From NCBI GenBank assembly GCA_045639125.1, contig JAZUCL010000010.1, forward strand, positions 41,869 through 105,868: 64,000 nt of DNA. Direction: 5' to 3'. Below the pieces are notes generated by a model. The model worked only from the letters and a program-made list of their open reading frames with translations, searched no databases and was not told where the DNA came from. This DNA comes from JAZUCL01 sp045639125 (GTDB taxonomy: Bacteria > Bacillota > Clostridia > Oscillospirales > QAMX01). How positions within the stretch are numbered: position 1 is the stretch's first letter; every line of letters starts with the position of its first letter. Made by a program: the position numbers and the translations under genes. Below, one piece after another: positions 1 to 9,071 of the stretch.

Positions 1-229
1 ACCTCTTGGTGACTATATGGCAGGTCCAAGCCATGTTTTGCCCACTTCAGGAAGTGCAAGATTTTTCTCCCCTCTGTCAGTTGACAGTTTTGTAAAGAAA
101 ATGTCTGTTATAGAATACACTCGTGATGCACTTATGGCTACTGCCGACCAAATTGTTACAGTTGCAAACAACGAGCAACTTACCGCACACGCAAATTCTA
201 TTCTTGTACGACAGAATAAATCAAGATAA
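1..229 (+). CDS. hisD: Histidinol dehydrogenase, C-terminal fragment (cut by window edge)
   Basis: The frame enters from the left edge (first whole codon at base 2) and stops at 229, so only about 75 C-terminal residues are present. They contain [19 protein letters not shown], the conserved HisD C-terminal block, followed by the usual helical tail. HisD is the zinc- and NAD-dependent enzyme that oxidises histidinol to histidine, the last step of the pathway. It lies 14 nt before hisC in a continuous histidine operon. The catalytic core is outside the window. Confidence 0.95.
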   Translation, partial: PLGDYMAGPSHVLPTSGSARFFSPLSVDSFVKKMSVIEYTRDALMATADQIVTVANNEQLTAHANSILVRQNKSR

Positions 230-243
230 AGGATTTATATACC

Positions 244-1299
244 ATGAAAATTGCTCAGAAGTTAAAAAGTCTTTCTCCCTACGACCCTACTATTGATTCC
301 TATGCGGTAAAACTTGATGCAAACGAAAGTCCATACGCTCCTGACAGCGATAAACTGACCAAGATATTTGAGAATATATTAAGCACAAGACTCAATCGCT
401 ATCCTGACCCATCTTGTGTCGAACTTCGCAATTCGGCGGCTCGTCTATATGGTGTGTCTGCCGACCAAATTGTGTGTGGAAATGGTTCAGATGAACTTAT
501 AAGTGTCATTGTAAACTCTTTTTTGGAACGTGACAGTAAAATCCTCGTCACTTCACCTGATTTCTCCATGTATGGATTTTACGCACACATTGCAGAGTGT
601 GAAGTCGTTACATTACCTAAAAATGATGAACTAAACTTTTCCGCTGACGATTTAATTGCTACTGCAAAGCGTGATAATGTGGATATGGTTATCTTCTCCA
701 ATCCATGTAATCCAACAGGTCAAGGTATAAAGAGAGAAGATGTGTTAAAAATTGCGAAATCACTTGACTGCCTTGTGGTAGTTGACGAAGCATACATGGA
801 TTTTTGGACTGAGTCAATCCTTGATACCGTATCTACTCTTGACAATGTAATTGTATTAAAAACCTGTTCTAAGGCATTTGCCCTTGCAGGTATCCGCCTT
901 GGATTTGCCATCTCCTCTACCCAATTGGCAAGTTATCTAAATCGTGCAAGATCTCCCTTTAATATAAGTACATTAACTCAGCAAGTGGCAACGGCACTAC
1001 TTGAAGATGTAGATGGCTTAACTTCTGCAAGTGCAAATCTTGTGTTGTCACGAATTGAATTGGAATCACTTCTTCGTAACGTTACGGCAAAATATCCTGA
1101 ACGTATCAAACTAATTGAAACGGTAACAAACTTTGCTCTTTTATCTTGCGATGATGCCAAAACGTACTTTAACGAACTTAAAAGTGCAAGTATCTGTGTA
1201 AGACTGATACAAAACAAATATCTGCGTATTACAGCAGGAACAAAGGAAGAAAACGAAATAGTAGCGAAAGCACTTGACGCCGTTCTTTCTACACGTTAA
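244..1299 (+). CDS. hisC: Histidinol-phosphate aminotransferase
   Basis: 351 aa, usual length for HisC, a cytoplasmic PLP enzyme (fold type I) that transfers an amino group from glutamate to imidazole-acetol phosphate. Visible motifs are KLDANESP near residue 24, SNPCNPTG near 152, DEAYMDF, and the PLP-lysine block TCSKAFALAGIRLGF near 206-220. An AAAGGA ribosome binding site precedes the ATG. It sits 14 nt after hisD and 44 nt before hisB, so it is co-transcribed. The KLDANESP substrate motif favours HisC over a general aminotransferase. Confidence 0.95.
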   Translation: MKIAQKLKSLSPYDPTIDSYAVKLDANESPYAPDSDKLTKIFENILSTRLNRYPDPSCVELRNSAARLYGVSADQIVCGNGSDELISVIVNSFLERDSKILVTSPDFSMYGFYAHIAECEVVTLPKNDELNFSADDLIATAKRDNVDMVIFSNPCNPTGQGIKREDVLKIAKSLDCLVVVDEAYMDFWTESILDTVSTLDNVIVLKTCSKAFALAGIRLGFAISSTQLASYLNRARSPFNISTLTQQVATALLEDVDGLTSASANLVLSRIELESLLRNVTAKYPERIKLIETVTNFALLSCDDAKTYFNELKSASICVRLIQNKYLRITAGTKEENEIVAKALDAVLSTR

Positions 1300-1343
1300 A
1301 CTATATTCGTACAAACGATTTTAATCCGAAAGGAACAAAGATT

Positions 1344-1919
1344 ATGAGAAGTGCATCAATTACACGAACAACGAAAGAAACAGATATTGCCTTATCTATT
1401 TGCCTTGACGGCGGTGACATTTGCGTTAATACAGGCGTTGGTTTTTTCGACCACATGCTTACAGCATTTGCCGTACACGGCGGTTTTGGATTGTCTGTAA
1501 CGGTAAATGGTGATTTGGACGTTGATTGCCACCACACTATTGAGGATACAGGTATTGTTCTTGGACAGGCAATTTGTAAGGCACTTGGTACGAAGTCGGG
1601 TATTGCTCGTTTTGGCACAAGTTATGTACCTATGGACGAGGCACTTGGTTTTTGTGCATTAGACTTGTCAAATCGTCCTTATCTCGTCTTTGATGCCAAC
1701 TTTACATCTCCTATGGTGGGTGCTTATGATACACAAATGAGTGAGGAGTTTTTCCGTGCAGTTGCGGTAAACGCAGGAATTACTCTGCATCTTCGTTGTG
1801 AATATGGTAAAAACGACCACCATATCACAGAAAGTCTTTATAAGGCATTTGCACGTGCATTAAAATCTGCTGTAAAGTGCGAGGGTGACAGTGTCCTGTC
1901 CTCTAAGGGCGTGCTGTAA
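1344..1919 (+). CDS. hisB: Imidazoleglycerol-phosphate dehydratase
   Basis: 191 aa, the size of a stand-alone IGPD without the N-terminal phosphatase domain of the enterobacterial bifunctional HisB. It dehydrates imidazole glycerol phosphate to imidazole acetol phosphate using Mn-bound histidines. GVGFFDHMLTAF, DCHHTIEDTG and a second NDHHITESLYKAF block are the metal-binding signatures of the two half-repeats. A GAAAGGAAC ribosome binding site precedes the ATG. Because this HisB is monofunctional, a separate histidinol phosphatase is required; a PHP-family candidate lies at 39.9 kb. Confidence 0.96.
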   Translation: MRSASITRTTKETDIALSICLDGGDICVNTGVGFFDHMLTAFAVHGGFGLSVTVNGDLDVDCHHTIEDTGIVLGQAICKALGTKSGIARFGTSYVPMDEALGFCALDLSNRPYLVFDANFTSPMVGAYDTQMSEEFFRAVAVNAGITLHLRCEYGKNDHHITESLYKAFARALKSAVKCEGDSVLSSKGVL

Positions 1920-1932
1920 GAAAGGTAAAACT

Positions 1933-2538
1933 ATGGCAAATATAGCAATTATCGATTATGGTGCAGGCAATCTGCAAAGTGTATCAAACGCTTTACAGTT
2001 TATCGGTGCTAAGTGTAATATTACATCATCTACTGACGAGATTCGCCGTGCTGACGCTTTAATACTGCCGGGTGTCGGTGCATTCCCTGATGCAATGAAT
2101 GCTCTTAACAATTCAAATCTTATATCAATAATTTGTGAAGAAGCCACGTCAAAGCCATTTCTTGGCATCTGTCTTGGTATGCAAGTACTGTTTTCCAAGG
2201 GCTATGAAGGAACTGAAACTGCTGGTCTTAATCTTCTTAGCGGTCGTGTCGAAAAAATCAATACGGATCTTAAATTACCGCAAATTGGTTGGAATTCCTT
2301 GAATATTATAAAACCCTGTCCTTTAACTAAAGGTCTTTCAGGTGGCGAATACGTGTATTTTGTTCACAGTTATCGTGCTGTCGTTGATAATCGTGACGAC
2401 TTGTGTGCTGTATGCGATTATAACGCTGAAATCACCGCAATTACAGCAAAAGACAACTTGTTCGGTTGTCAGTTCCACCCGGAAAAAAGTGGCGATGTAG
2501 GGCTTCATATTCTTAAAAACTTCGTATCTTTAGTGTAA
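1933..2538 (+). CDS. hisH: Imidazole glycerol phosphate synthase, glutamine amidotransferase subunit
   Basis: 201 aa class I glutamine amidotransferase that feeds ammonia to HisF. The nucleophile is Cys80 in FLGICLGMQ, and the other triad members are His182 and Glu184 in FHPEKSG. The start chosen is ATG 1933 (MANIAIIDYGAGN, the canonical HisH N-terminus) after AAAGG; the longer frame from 1885 would overlap hisB. hisA intervenes between hisH and hisF, as in many Bacillota. Confidence 0.95.
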   Translation: MANIAIIDYGAGNLQSVSNALQFIGAKCNITSSTDEIRRADALILPGVGAFPDAMNALNNSNLISIICEEATSKPFLGICLGMQVLFSKGYEGTETAGLNLLSGRVEKINTDLKLPQIGWNSLNIIKPCPLTKGLSGGEYVYFVHSYRAVVDNRDDLCAVCDYNAEITAITAKDNLFGCQFHPEKSGDVGLHILKNFVSLV

Positions 2539-2560
2539 CTTTCCTTAAAGGAGAATACAA

Positions 2561-3280
2561 ATGATTATCTTACCTGCAATCGACTTAAAGGACGGCAAGT
2601 GTGTACGTCTTTATAAGGGCGATTTTGATACTGTACATACTGTTGCAGACAGTGCTGTAGATACGGCACGTTATTTCGTTTCATGTGGTGCAGAAATGAT
2701 ACACATGGTAGATTTAGACGGTGCAAAAACTGGTGACGGCAAGAACTTAGAGGTTGTCCGTTCTGTCATTGATGAGGTTGGTGTAAAAGTTGAACTTGGT
2801 GGCGGTATGCGTACCATGTCAGACATTGACCGAGCAATCGAATTAGGAGTCAGCCGAGTAATTATCGGCTCTGCCGCCGTTAAGAATCCCCAATTAGTTA
2901 AAGAAGCAGTTAATAAGTACGGTGATCAAATTGCCGTTGGTATTGATGCTTTAGGCGGTAGTGTTCGTACAGAGGGTTGGATTGAAAATTCAGGTCTTGA
3001 CTACATTGAATTTTCTAAGTTGATGGCATCTTTTGGTGTTAAAACTATCATCTTCACCGACATCGACAAGGACGGATTACAAGAAGGTCCGTCATTTGAC
3101 GCTCTTAAACGTCTGCGTAACGAGGTAGATTGTGCTATTGTGGCAAGCGGCGGTGTCACCACTCTTTCAGACATTGAAAGACTTCGTGATATGGGCATTG
3201 AATATGCAATTGCAGGCAAAGCAGTTTATGCAGGCACTCTCGACTTAAAAAAAGCAGTTTTAATCGGAGGTGGGAAATAG
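2561..3280 (+). CDS. hisA: ProFAR isomerase (HisA)
   Basis: 239 aa TIM barrel of the HisA/HisF family. It converts N'-5'-phosphoribosyl-formimino-AICAR ribonucleotide to the PRFAR ketose by an Amadori rearrangement. The N-terminal [17 protein letters not shown] carries catalytic Asp8; VELGGGMRT and [12 protein letters not shown] are the two half-barrel phosphate-binding loops, and FTDIDKDG holds the second catalytic Asp. A strong AAAGGAG precedes the ATG. The terminal TAG shares its G with the GTG start of hisF, suggesting translational coupling. Confidence 0.96.
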   Translation: MIILPAIDLKDGKCVRLYKGDFDTVHTVADSAVDTARYFVSCGAEMIHMVDLDGAKTGDGKNLEVVRSVIDEVGVKVELGGGMRTMSDIDRAIELGVSRVIIGSAAVKNPQLVKEAVNKYGDQIAVGIDALGGSVRTEGWIENSGLDYIEFSKLMASFGVKTIIFTDIDKDGLQEGPSFDALKRLRNEVDCAIVASGGVTTLSDIERLRDMGIEYAIAGKAVYAGTLDLKKAVLIGGGK

Positions 3281-4038
3281 TGCTTGCGAAACGTATTATC
3301 CCCTGCCTCGATGTTCACATGGGACGTGTCGTTAAAGGCGTAAATTTCGTCAATCTCCGTGATGCAGGTGACCCTGTTGAACTTGCAAAGTTTTACAGTC
3401 AGCAAGGTGCAGATGAAATCGTATTTCTTGATATCACAGCGACTCATGAGGCTCGTTCAACTATGGTTGACGTTATCTCCCGTACCGCAGAAAATGTATT
3501 TGTTCCCCTTACAGTAGGTGGCGGTATTCGTACTGTTGATGATTTTAAGGAGATACTTCGTGCAGGTGCTGACAAAATATCGGTAAACTCAGCCGCTGTT
3601 CGTGATAAGTACCTTATTTTACGTGGTGCGGAGCGTTTTGGCAGTCAGTGCGTAGTTCTTGCCATCGATGCTAAACGCAATGCACAAGGACGATTTGAGG
3701 TCGTAATCAATGGCGGTCGAGTATTTACAGGTCTTGATGCAGTTGAATGGGCAGTAGAGGGTGCACGTCTTGGTGCCGGTGAAATTCTGCTTACTTCTAT
3801 GGATGCTGACGGTACAAAATCAGGCTTTGATATCGAACTAACTCAGGCCATTGTAAAAGAGGTCAACGTGCCTGTAATCATGTCAGGCGGTTGTGGTTCT
3901 TTGGAGCATTTCTACGACGGATTTACTTATGGCGGAGGTGATGCGGCTCTTGCTGCAACGCTGTTCCATTACGGTGAATTGACGGTACCACAAGTCAAAG
4001 ACTATCTCGCTACACGTGGTATTGATGTCAGAAAATAA
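3280..4038 (+). CDS. hisF: Imidazole glycerol phosphate synthase, cyclase subunit
   Basis: 252 aa TIM barrel that joins HisH-derived ammonia to PRFAR, giving imidazole glycerol phosphate and AICAR. Catalytic Asp11 ([15 protein letters not shown]) and Asp130 (VLAIDAKR) are at the canonical positions; VGGGIRT and MSGGCGS are the phosphate loops. It starts with GTG at 3280, overlapping the hisA stop by one base, with GGAGGTGG upstream as ribosome binding site. Confidence 0.97.
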   Translation: MLAKRIIPCLDVHMGRVVKGVNFVNLRDAGDPVELAKFYSQQGADEIVFLDITATHEARSTMVDVISRTAENVFVPLTVGGGIRTVDDFKEILRAGADKISVNSAAVRDKYLILRGAERFGSQCVVLAIDAKRNAQGRFEVVINGGRVFTGLDAVEWAVEGARLGAGEILLTSMDADGTKSGFDIELTQAIVKEVNVPVIMSGGCGSLEHFYDGFTYGGGDAALAATLFHYGELTVPQVKDYLATRGIDVRK

Positions 4039-4060
4039 CATTTTAGTAAGGATTGATAAC

Positions 4061-4375
4061 ATGGACACTTCCATATTTTTCAAAAAATCCCCCTTAATTC
4101 CTGCCATCGTACAAGACGCTGAAACAAAGCAGGTTTTAATGCTTGGTTATGTAAATGAGGAGGCACTTCGTTTAACGCTTGAAACAAAAACAGCGTGGTT
4201 CTTCTCACGAAGCCGTCAGAAACTTTGGAATAAGGGTGAAAGTTCAGGCAATTTTCTCCATATAGTTTCTGTCTATGGTGACTGCGATGATGACACTATT
4301 TTATACATAGCAAACCCTGTCGGTCCGACTTGTCACACGGGCAAAACAAGTTGTTTCTTTAATCAAATACTCTAA
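4061..4375 (+). CDS. hisI: Phosphoribosyl-AMP cyclohydrolase
   Basis: 104 aa stand-alone HisI, which opens the adenine ring of phosphoribosyl-AMP. Motifs are LMLGYVNEEAL, FFSRSRQKLWNKGESSG, the metal-binding CDDDTILY and PTCHTG. ATG 4061 is preferred: it follows TAAGGATTGATAAC and lies after the hisF stop, whereas upstream in-frame starts (4016, 4025) overlap hisF and add residues absent from the family. It is not fused to hisE, which follows 20 nt later. Confidence 0.94.
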   Translation: MDTSIFFKKSPLIPAIVQDAETKQVLMLGYVNEEALRLTLETKTAWFFSRSRQKLWNKGESSGNFLHIVSVYGDCDDDTILYIANPVGPTCHTGKTSCFFNQIL

Positions 4376-4395
4376 TATTGAAAGGATGGATAAAA

Positions 4396-4722
4396 ATGGC
4401 AAATCCTATGACTGAGTTATATGAGGTAGTTTCTGACCGTAAAGTAAATCCACAAAAAGACTCTTACACTTGCTATCTATTTGAGAAAGGCATTGACAAA
4501 ATATTAAAGAAGATCGGTGAGGAAGCAAGCGAAACGATCATTGCCGCAAAGAATAAGGATAATCAGGAACTAACAATGGAAATCTGCGACCTGTTATACC
4601 ATCTAACCGTTTTAATGGTAAATGAGGGTGTCAAATTAGAGGACGTTGAAGAGGAACTTACAAAGCGTAGTGCAAAGATAGGAAACCTCAAAACATTCCA
4701 CGTAAGTGATCACAACACATAA
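4396..4722 (+). CDS. hisE: Phosphoribosyl-ATP pyrophosphatase
   Basis: 108 aa all-alpha MazG-like enzyme that hydrolyses phosphoribosyl-ATP, step two of histidine synthesis. Family features are PQKDSYTCYLFEKG, KKIGEEASETIIAAK (Mg-binding acidic helix) and ICDLLYHLTVLM. ATG 4396 (MANPMTELYEVV) follows GAAAGGATGG; a TTG at 4378 would include the ribosome binding site. It is the last gene of the operon and is followed by a strong terminator. Confidence 0.94.
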   Translation: MANPMTELYEVVSDRKVNPQKDSYTCYLFEKGIDKILKKIGEEASETIIAAKNKDNQELTMEICDLLYHLTVLMVNEGVKLEDVEEELTKRSAKIGNLKTFHVSDHNT

Positions 4723-4728
4723 GATACA

Positions 4729-4765
4729 TTAACCCCGCCTCGGTTACATACCGAGGCGGGGTTAA
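4729..4765. terminator. Bidirectional terminator between the his operon and the convergent small-protein operon
   Basis: Perfect 15-bp inverted repeat (4729-4743 and 4751-4765, GC-rich core CCCCGCCTCGG) around a 7-nt loop. It lies between hisE (+) and a convergent minus-strand gene. The outer arms are TTAA/TTAA, so there is no long T-run, but stem strength and position fit a shared terminator. Confidence 0.8.
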
Positions 4766-4766
4766 C

Positions 4767-5087
4767 TTATCTCTCAATCTTTCCGTTCTTCACAGTTACA
4801 ATAACCAAAGTAATAATCAATACTGGAATCCACCAAAACAGACCGTAAGTTGCACCTACACCGTAATTGATATACGCACCGTTATCGTAATAGAAAAGTG
4901 CCCATGCAAAGTCAATTACAACTTCTGCAATCAGTAAGCCGATAAGCATTGTCTTTTTGCCCTGCTTTGTGCGATTTTGTTTGATTAAAAAACCAATGCC
5001 CAAATACGCAGCAACACAGATAACCCAGAACAAAAGCCAGATTTCAGCACCGTGTACATTCGATAATGAATATATAGCAGTTACCAC
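4767..5087 (-). CDS. Small multi-pass membrane protein, unknown function
   Basis: 106 aa with three hydrophobic segments (about residues 15-35, 47-65 and 77-98) separated by a basic loop (KQNRTKQGKK). It starts with GTG at 5087 after a GGGGAG ribosome binding site nine bases away. It is the last of three co-directional genes; the 57-codon gene ends only 15 nt upstream. I recognise no family. Confidence 0.65.
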   Translation of the reverse strand: MVTAIYSLSNVHGAEIWLLFWVICVAAYLGIGFLIKQNRTKQGKKTMLIGLLIAEVVIDFAWALFYYDNGAYINYGVGATYGLFWWIPVLIITLVIVTVKNGKIER

Positions 5088-5102
5088 TTAATTACACTCC
5101 CC

Positions 5103-5276
5103 TTACTTCTTTTTATACAGCACAAAGAAGATTACGCTAAACAAAAGTGGAAATATAATGCGGCCGTAATTCACACCGCCCACACCTCTTTGGGCAATCC
5201 CCTCAACAATATAGGGTATGCCTGTCAAAAAAGCAATTATGGCAATAACAGAAACTATCAAATATACTTTTTTCAT
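5103..5276 (-). CDS. 57-aa membrane peptide, unknown function
   Basis: A short frame of 57 codons plus stop: ATG at 5276, TAA at 5105-5103, with AAAGGAG nine bases before the ATG. The product begins MKKVYLIVSVIAIIAFL, has a first hydrophobic segment (residues 4-22), a glycine-rich loop (GVGGVNYG), a second hydrophobic segment (39-53) and ends YKKK. The MKKVY start recurs in the next gene upstream, suggesting the pair are related or share a targeting signal. It is one of three genes in a minus-strand operon. Function unknown. Confidence 0.6.
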   Translation of the reverse strand: MKKVYLIVSVIAIIAFLTGIPYIVEGIAQRGVGGVNYGRIIFPLLFSVIFFVLYKKK

Positions 5277-5331
5277 TGAAAATCTCCTTTCAAATTATCT
5301 TAATCGGAAATCTCACATATTTCAGATACTG

Positions 5332-5748
5332 TCAATTATTAAAATACTTTGAAATTAAAGTAAGAATCTGCTCATTTGCTTTATAAACACCCTCATATGG
5401 AATTTCAATATATGTTTGAGCGTTTTCAGCATAAATAAAATACTGATAAGCACGATCCGGAGTCTCAACCACCACAGAATAGTACGGTCTTACTGCAGGA
5501 TAATCATTTACACTCATCGTTCTCGTTGGTTGAGTGTTCTCGATTTTCACCAAAAATTCGCTGAAATCAGCCGATTCAACCGTAGCGGAAAAATTGTCAT
5601 TATCATTAAGTAAAATAGAGGTAACGGTTTCCAAATCGGGACAGATAATCTGATCTGCTTTGGGAAATAAACGGTCAAAAACCAAATATGCACTTGGAAC
5701 TGCAATAACAAACAAGGCGATTATTATAACAATGTATACTTTTTTCAC
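5332..5748 (-). CDS. Exported or membrane-anchored small protein, unknown function
   Basis: 138 aa starting with GTG at 5748 (GGGGAT ribosome binding site). Residues 5-24 (VYIVIIIALFVIAVPSAYLV) form a signal sequence or membrane anchor; the remaining ~110 residues are soluble, acidic and rich in aromatics, with a beta-type pattern (YYSVVVETPDRAYQYFIYA). It is the first gene of the three-gene operon. A TAAAAT box about 50 nt upstream could be its -10, but I see no good -35. I do not recognise the domain. Confidence 0.6.
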   Translation of the reverse strand: MKKVYIVIIIALFVIAVPSAYLVFDRLFPKADQIICPDLETVTSILLNDNDNFSATVESADFSEFLVKIENTQPTRTMSVNDYPAVRPYYSVVVETPDRAYQYFIYAENAQTYIEIPYEGVYKANEQILTLISKYFNN

Positions 5749-5839
5749 TGGTAATCCCCTTCACTCAATCCTCATTTTTCTAACTCAACTACATTTTACC
5801 ATAAAACTCTCCAAAAATAAATACCCAATAACGAAGAAA

Positions 5840-5864
5840 GAGGTATAGCCTTTGGCCATACCTC
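5840..5864 (-). terminator. Terminator of rpsU
   Basis: Read on the minus strand, an 11-bp stem (GAGGTATGGCC with GGCTATACCTC, one G-U pair) with an AAA loop, followed by TTTCTTCGTT. It lies 54 nt after the rpsU stop. Confidence 0.7.
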
Positions 5865-5918
5865 ATCCTATACATATCTTGTTTTGCATCGTCTTAACTC
5901 ACGTTAAGGCAGTAGTTC

Positions 5919-6104
5919 TTAATACTTGAACTTCTTGCTCTTTGCACGTGCTGCTTCAGACTTTTTACGACGCTTAACGCTGGGGCTCTCGTAGTGCTCT
6001 CTCTTGCGGAGCTCGGAAAGCACGCCCGCTTTTGCGCAGGAACGCTTAAATCTTCTAAGCGCATTGTCCAAGGACTCGCCTTCTTTTACGCGGACTTCTG
6101 ACAT
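5919..6104 (-). CDS. rpsU: 30S ribosomal protein bS21
   Basis: 61 aa, highly basic, with the full bS21 pattern: [19 protein letters not shown] at the N-terminus, [16 protein letters not shown] in the middle and a lysine-rich tail. bS21 binds the 30S platform near the anti-Shine-Dalgarno helix and helps initiation. It has its own promoter immediately after leuS and its own terminator, so it is a monocistronic unit. Confidence 0.97.
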   Translation of the reverse strand: MSEVRVKEGESLDNALRRFKRSCAKAGVLSELRKREHYESPSVKRRKKSEAARAKSKKFKY

Positions 6105-6208
6105 AATTTTCCCTCCCCCCGCGCAGCGACTATCGCTGCTGCTTGTGAATCAAATCATATTTTGTACTTAAAGCACACAATATGGATATAACAAATACGC
6201 TACAATAT

Positions 6209-6237
6209 ATTATATTAAAACAATTTCGATTTGTCAA
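6209..6237 (-). promoter_or_regulatory. Sigma-A promoter of rpsU
   Basis: Minus strand: TTGACA (6237-6232), 17-bp spacer, TATAAT (6214-6209), both consensus. It lies in the gap between the leuS stop and rpsU, about 105 nt before the rpsU start. Confidence 0.85.
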
Positions 6238-6245
6238 GTAAAATA

Positions 6246-8648
6246 TTACTTTATAACAATATTTACTATCTTATTCTTGATAACAATCGTTTTTACGATT
6301 GTTTTACCCTCAATTGCCTCGCTGACTTTTGCGTCTGCGGTAGCAGTTGCGATAACTTCTGCCTCGTCTGCATCGGCAGGAACTACGATAACACCTTTAA
6401 GTTTACCGTTGACCTGAACAGCAACCTCAACAGATGCGTCAACTGTCTTTGCTTCATCGTATACAGGCCACTGTGCAACTGCACAGAGGTCTGTATTGCC
6501 TATAGACTCCCACAGTTCTTCGCAAAGGTGGGGTGCAAACGGGCAAAGGAGGCGAACGAATATGCTAAGTTCGTCACGAGTCAGTGAACCTTCGTCGTAG
6601 ATAGAGTTGATAAGAGTCATAAGTGCCGCAATTGCCGTATTGAACTTCATTTCCTCTATATCTTCTGATACTTTCTTAATTGTCTTATGGAATGCGGACT
6701 CAAGTTTTGCAGTTATGCCATCGCCGGATACCATATCACCAAGACCTGCCACACGCTCCAAGAATCTCTTACAACCCTTAACTGAACTGTCGTTCCAGGG
6801 AGCAGCGGAAGCGTAGTCACCCATAAAGAGAATATAAACACGAAGTACGTCTGCACCGTATACGTCGATTACGTCGTTGGGGTCGATAACATTACCCTTG
6901 GACTTGGACATCTTATCGCCGTCAGGACCGAGAATAAGGCCCTGTGCGGTACGCTTTGCATACGGCTCTGCAGTATTGACAACGCCAATATCGTAGAGGA
7001 AATGATGCCAGAAACGAGAATAAATCATGTGACGAGTAACGTGTTCCATACCTCCGTTGTACCAGTCAACAGGCATCCAGTACTCAAGTGCTTCCTTGGA
7101 AGCAAGAGCGTTTTCATTCTTCGGGTCACAGTAACGCAGGAAGTACCAAGAAGAACCTGCCCACTGAGGCATAGTATCGGTCTCACGTTTCGCCGCACCA
7201 CCACATTTTGGACAAGTGCAGTTTACGAAAGAATCAATCTTTGCAAGAGGCGACTCGCCACCCTCACCGGGTACGAAATTCTCAACGTCGGGCAATCTCA
7301 AGGGAAGTTCCTCATAAGGTACACCGACCATACCGCAGGTGGGACAATGGATAATCGGAATTGGCTCGCCCCAATATCTCTGACGGTTGAACGCCCAGTC
7401 TTTCATCTTGTACTGTACGCCCTTCTCGCCTACGCCCTTTTCCTCTAAGTAAGTAAGCATCTTGGCAATTGCCTCTTTCTTTGTGGCAATGCCGTTTAAG
7501 AAGTCGGAGTTGACCATTTCGCCGTCGCCTGTATAAGCAGTTTTGTTAATATCGCCGCCTTTGATGACCTCGATAATGTCGATACCGAACTTTTTAGCAA
7601 ATTCATAGTCACGGTCGTCATGTGCAGGAACAGCCATGATTGCACCTGTGCCGTAACCCATCATAACATAGTCGGAAATGTAAATTGGAATTTCCTTGCC
7701 GTTTGCAGGATTGATTGCAGTAAGACCGTTGATACAAACACCTGTCTTATCCTTGACAAGTTGGGTACGTTCAAACTCAGTCTTCTTTGCACATTCTTCT
7801 TTATATGCCTCAAGTGCATCCATATTGGTGATGCGGTCGCTATACTTTTCGATGATAGGATGCTCAGGTGCGATAACCATAAATGTTACGCCGAACATCG
7901 TATCGGGACGTGTAGTATAGATACGAAGGCTATCGTCAGTGCCTGCAATCTTAAAGTTTACAAATGCACCTTCGCTTCTGCCGATCCAGTTCTCCTGCTG
8001 CATCTTAACGCTGGGCAGGTAGTCTACGTCAGCAAGACCGTTAAGAAGTTTATCTGCATACGCAGTGATACGAAGATACCATACGTCTTTTGTTTTCTGT
8101 ACGATATCATTGTGGCAGATATCGCACTTACCACCCTGAGAGTCCTCGTTGGAAAGAACAACTTTACAGTGGGGGCAATAGTTTACAAGGGTAGTTGCAC
8201 GGAATACAAGACCCTCATCGAACATCTTGCGGAAAATCCACTGTGTCCACTTGTAGTAGCCTTCTTCCGTGGTATCAATAACACGGTCCCAATCGAAAGA
8301 GTAGCCTACACGTTTAAGCTGGGAAGTGAATTTTTCGATATTCATATCGGTAACTTTACGGGGATGGATACCTGTCTTAACGGCATAGTTCTCAGTAGGC
8401 AGACCATAAGCATCAAAACCTATGGGGAACAATACGTTATAGCCTTCCATACGGCGTTTACGGCCGATAACTTCCATTCCGGAGTACGCCTTGATATGAC
8501 CTACGTGCATACCTGCACCACTTGGATATGGGAATTCTACAAGTCCGTAGAACTTCTTCTTTGAACGGTCTTCAGTTGCCTTGAACACCTGTTCATTATC
8601 CCAACGTGCCTGCCATTTAGGTTCAATCGCTTTGAAATCGTGTTTCAT
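6246..8648 (-). CDS. leuS: Leucyl-tRNA synthetase
   Basis: 800 aa class I synthetase that charges tRNA-Leu. The HIGH signature is HVGH at 48-51 after EFPYPSGAGM, and the KMSKS loop is KMSKSKGN near 577. The CP1 editing domain carries TRPDTMFGV. Zinc-knuckle cysteines are visible (CPHCKVVLSNEDSQGGKC and later CTCPKCGG). The length is normal for bacterial LeuRS. It is the last gene of the long smc-to-leuS run, 22 nt after rsfS. No T-box is visible before it. Confidence 0.98.
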   Translation of the reverse strand: MKHDFKAIEPKWQARWDNEQVFKATEDRSKKKFYGLVEFPYPSGAGMHVGHIKAYSGMEVIGRKRRMEGYNVLFPIGFDAYGLPTENYAVKTGIHPRKVTDMNIEKFTSQLKRVGYSFDWDRVIDTTEEGYYKWTQWIFRKMFDEGLVFRATTLVNYCPHCKVVLSNEDSQGGKCDICHNDIVQKTKDVWYLRITAYADKLLNGLADVDYLPSVKMQQENWIGRSEGAFVNFKIAGTDDSLRIYTTRPDTMFGVTFMVIAPEHPIIEKYSDRITNMDALEAYKEECAKKTEFERTQLVKDKTGVCINGLTAINPANGKEIPIYISDYVMMGYGTGAIMAVPAHDDRDYEFAKKFGIDIIEVIKGGDINKTAYTGDGEMVNSDFLNGIATKKEAIAKMLTYLEEKGVGEKGVQYKMKDWAFNRQRYWGEPIPIIHCPTCGMVGVPYEELPLRLPDVENFVPGEGGESPLAKIDSFVNCTCPKCGGAAKRETDTMPQWAGSSWYFLRYCDPKNENALASKEALEYWMPVDWYNGGMEHVTRHMIYSRFWHHFLYDIGVVNTAEPYAKRTAQGLILGPDGDKMSKSKGNVIDPNDVIDVYGADVLRVYILFMGDYASAAPWNDSSVKGCKRFLERVAGLGDMVSGDGITAKLESAFHKTIKKVSEDIEEMKFNTAIAALMTLINSIYDEGSLTRDELSIFVRLLCPFAPHLCEELWESIGNTDLCAVAQWPVYDEAKTVDASVEVAVQVNGKLKGVIVVPADADEAEVIATATADAKVSEAIEGKTIVKTIVIKNKIVNIVIK

Positions 8649-8670
8649 ACTATATCAATCCTTTTTATGA

Positions 8671-9048
8671 TTATTTTCCCTCAGTAATTGTTTTTTTCGG
8701 TGCATCAGACCATAGACGTTCAAGAGAATAGAACTGTCTTGAATCACGATGGAATGCGTGAACGACCATAAAGCCGTAATCAACTAAAATCCAAGTAGCA
8801 GACTCATATCCCTCAATGTGATGAGGTCTAAGTCCGTACTTTTCTTCCATAAGACGCTCCACTTCCTCTGACAACGTCTTTAAGTGGGTATTTGACGTAC
8901 CTGTGCAGACGATGAAGTAGTCAGCGATAGATGTCAAATCACGCACGTGCATTGTTTCAATATCAAGTGCACGTTTCTCCTCCAAAATACGTGTCACGTC
9001 AGCAACTATAGTTTCGATTTCCTGTTCTGTTAAATTCTTTTTGTCCAT
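8671..9048 (-). CDS. rsfS: Ribosomal silencing factor RsfS
   Basis: 125 aa RsfS/Iojap (DUF143) protein. It binds uL14 on the 50S subunit and blocks 30S joining when nutrients are scarce. Family motifs are DIETMHVRDLTSIADYFIVC, TGTSNTHLKTL, EGYESATWILVDYG and VVHAFHRDSRQFYSLERLW. ATG 9048 (MDKKNLTEQ) is favoured because AAAGGTG lies eight bases upstream; a GTG at 9057 would overlap that site. It sits between an LCP gene and leuS. Confidence 0.93.
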   Translation of the reverse strand: MDKKNLTEQEIETIVADVTRILEEKRALDIETMHVRDLTSIADYFIVCTGTSNTHLKTLSEEVERLMEEKYGLRPHHIEGYESATWILVDYGFMVVHAFHRDSRQFYSLERLWSDAPKKTITEGK

Positions 9049-9071
9049 ATTATTCACCTTTCAAATTGCAG

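Noticed and set aside
7620..8564. 314-codon open frame on the plus strand inside leuS
   Set aside because: It is the antisense shadow of a fully conserved leucyl-tRNA synthetase; its translation is cysteine-rich and matches no protein pattern.
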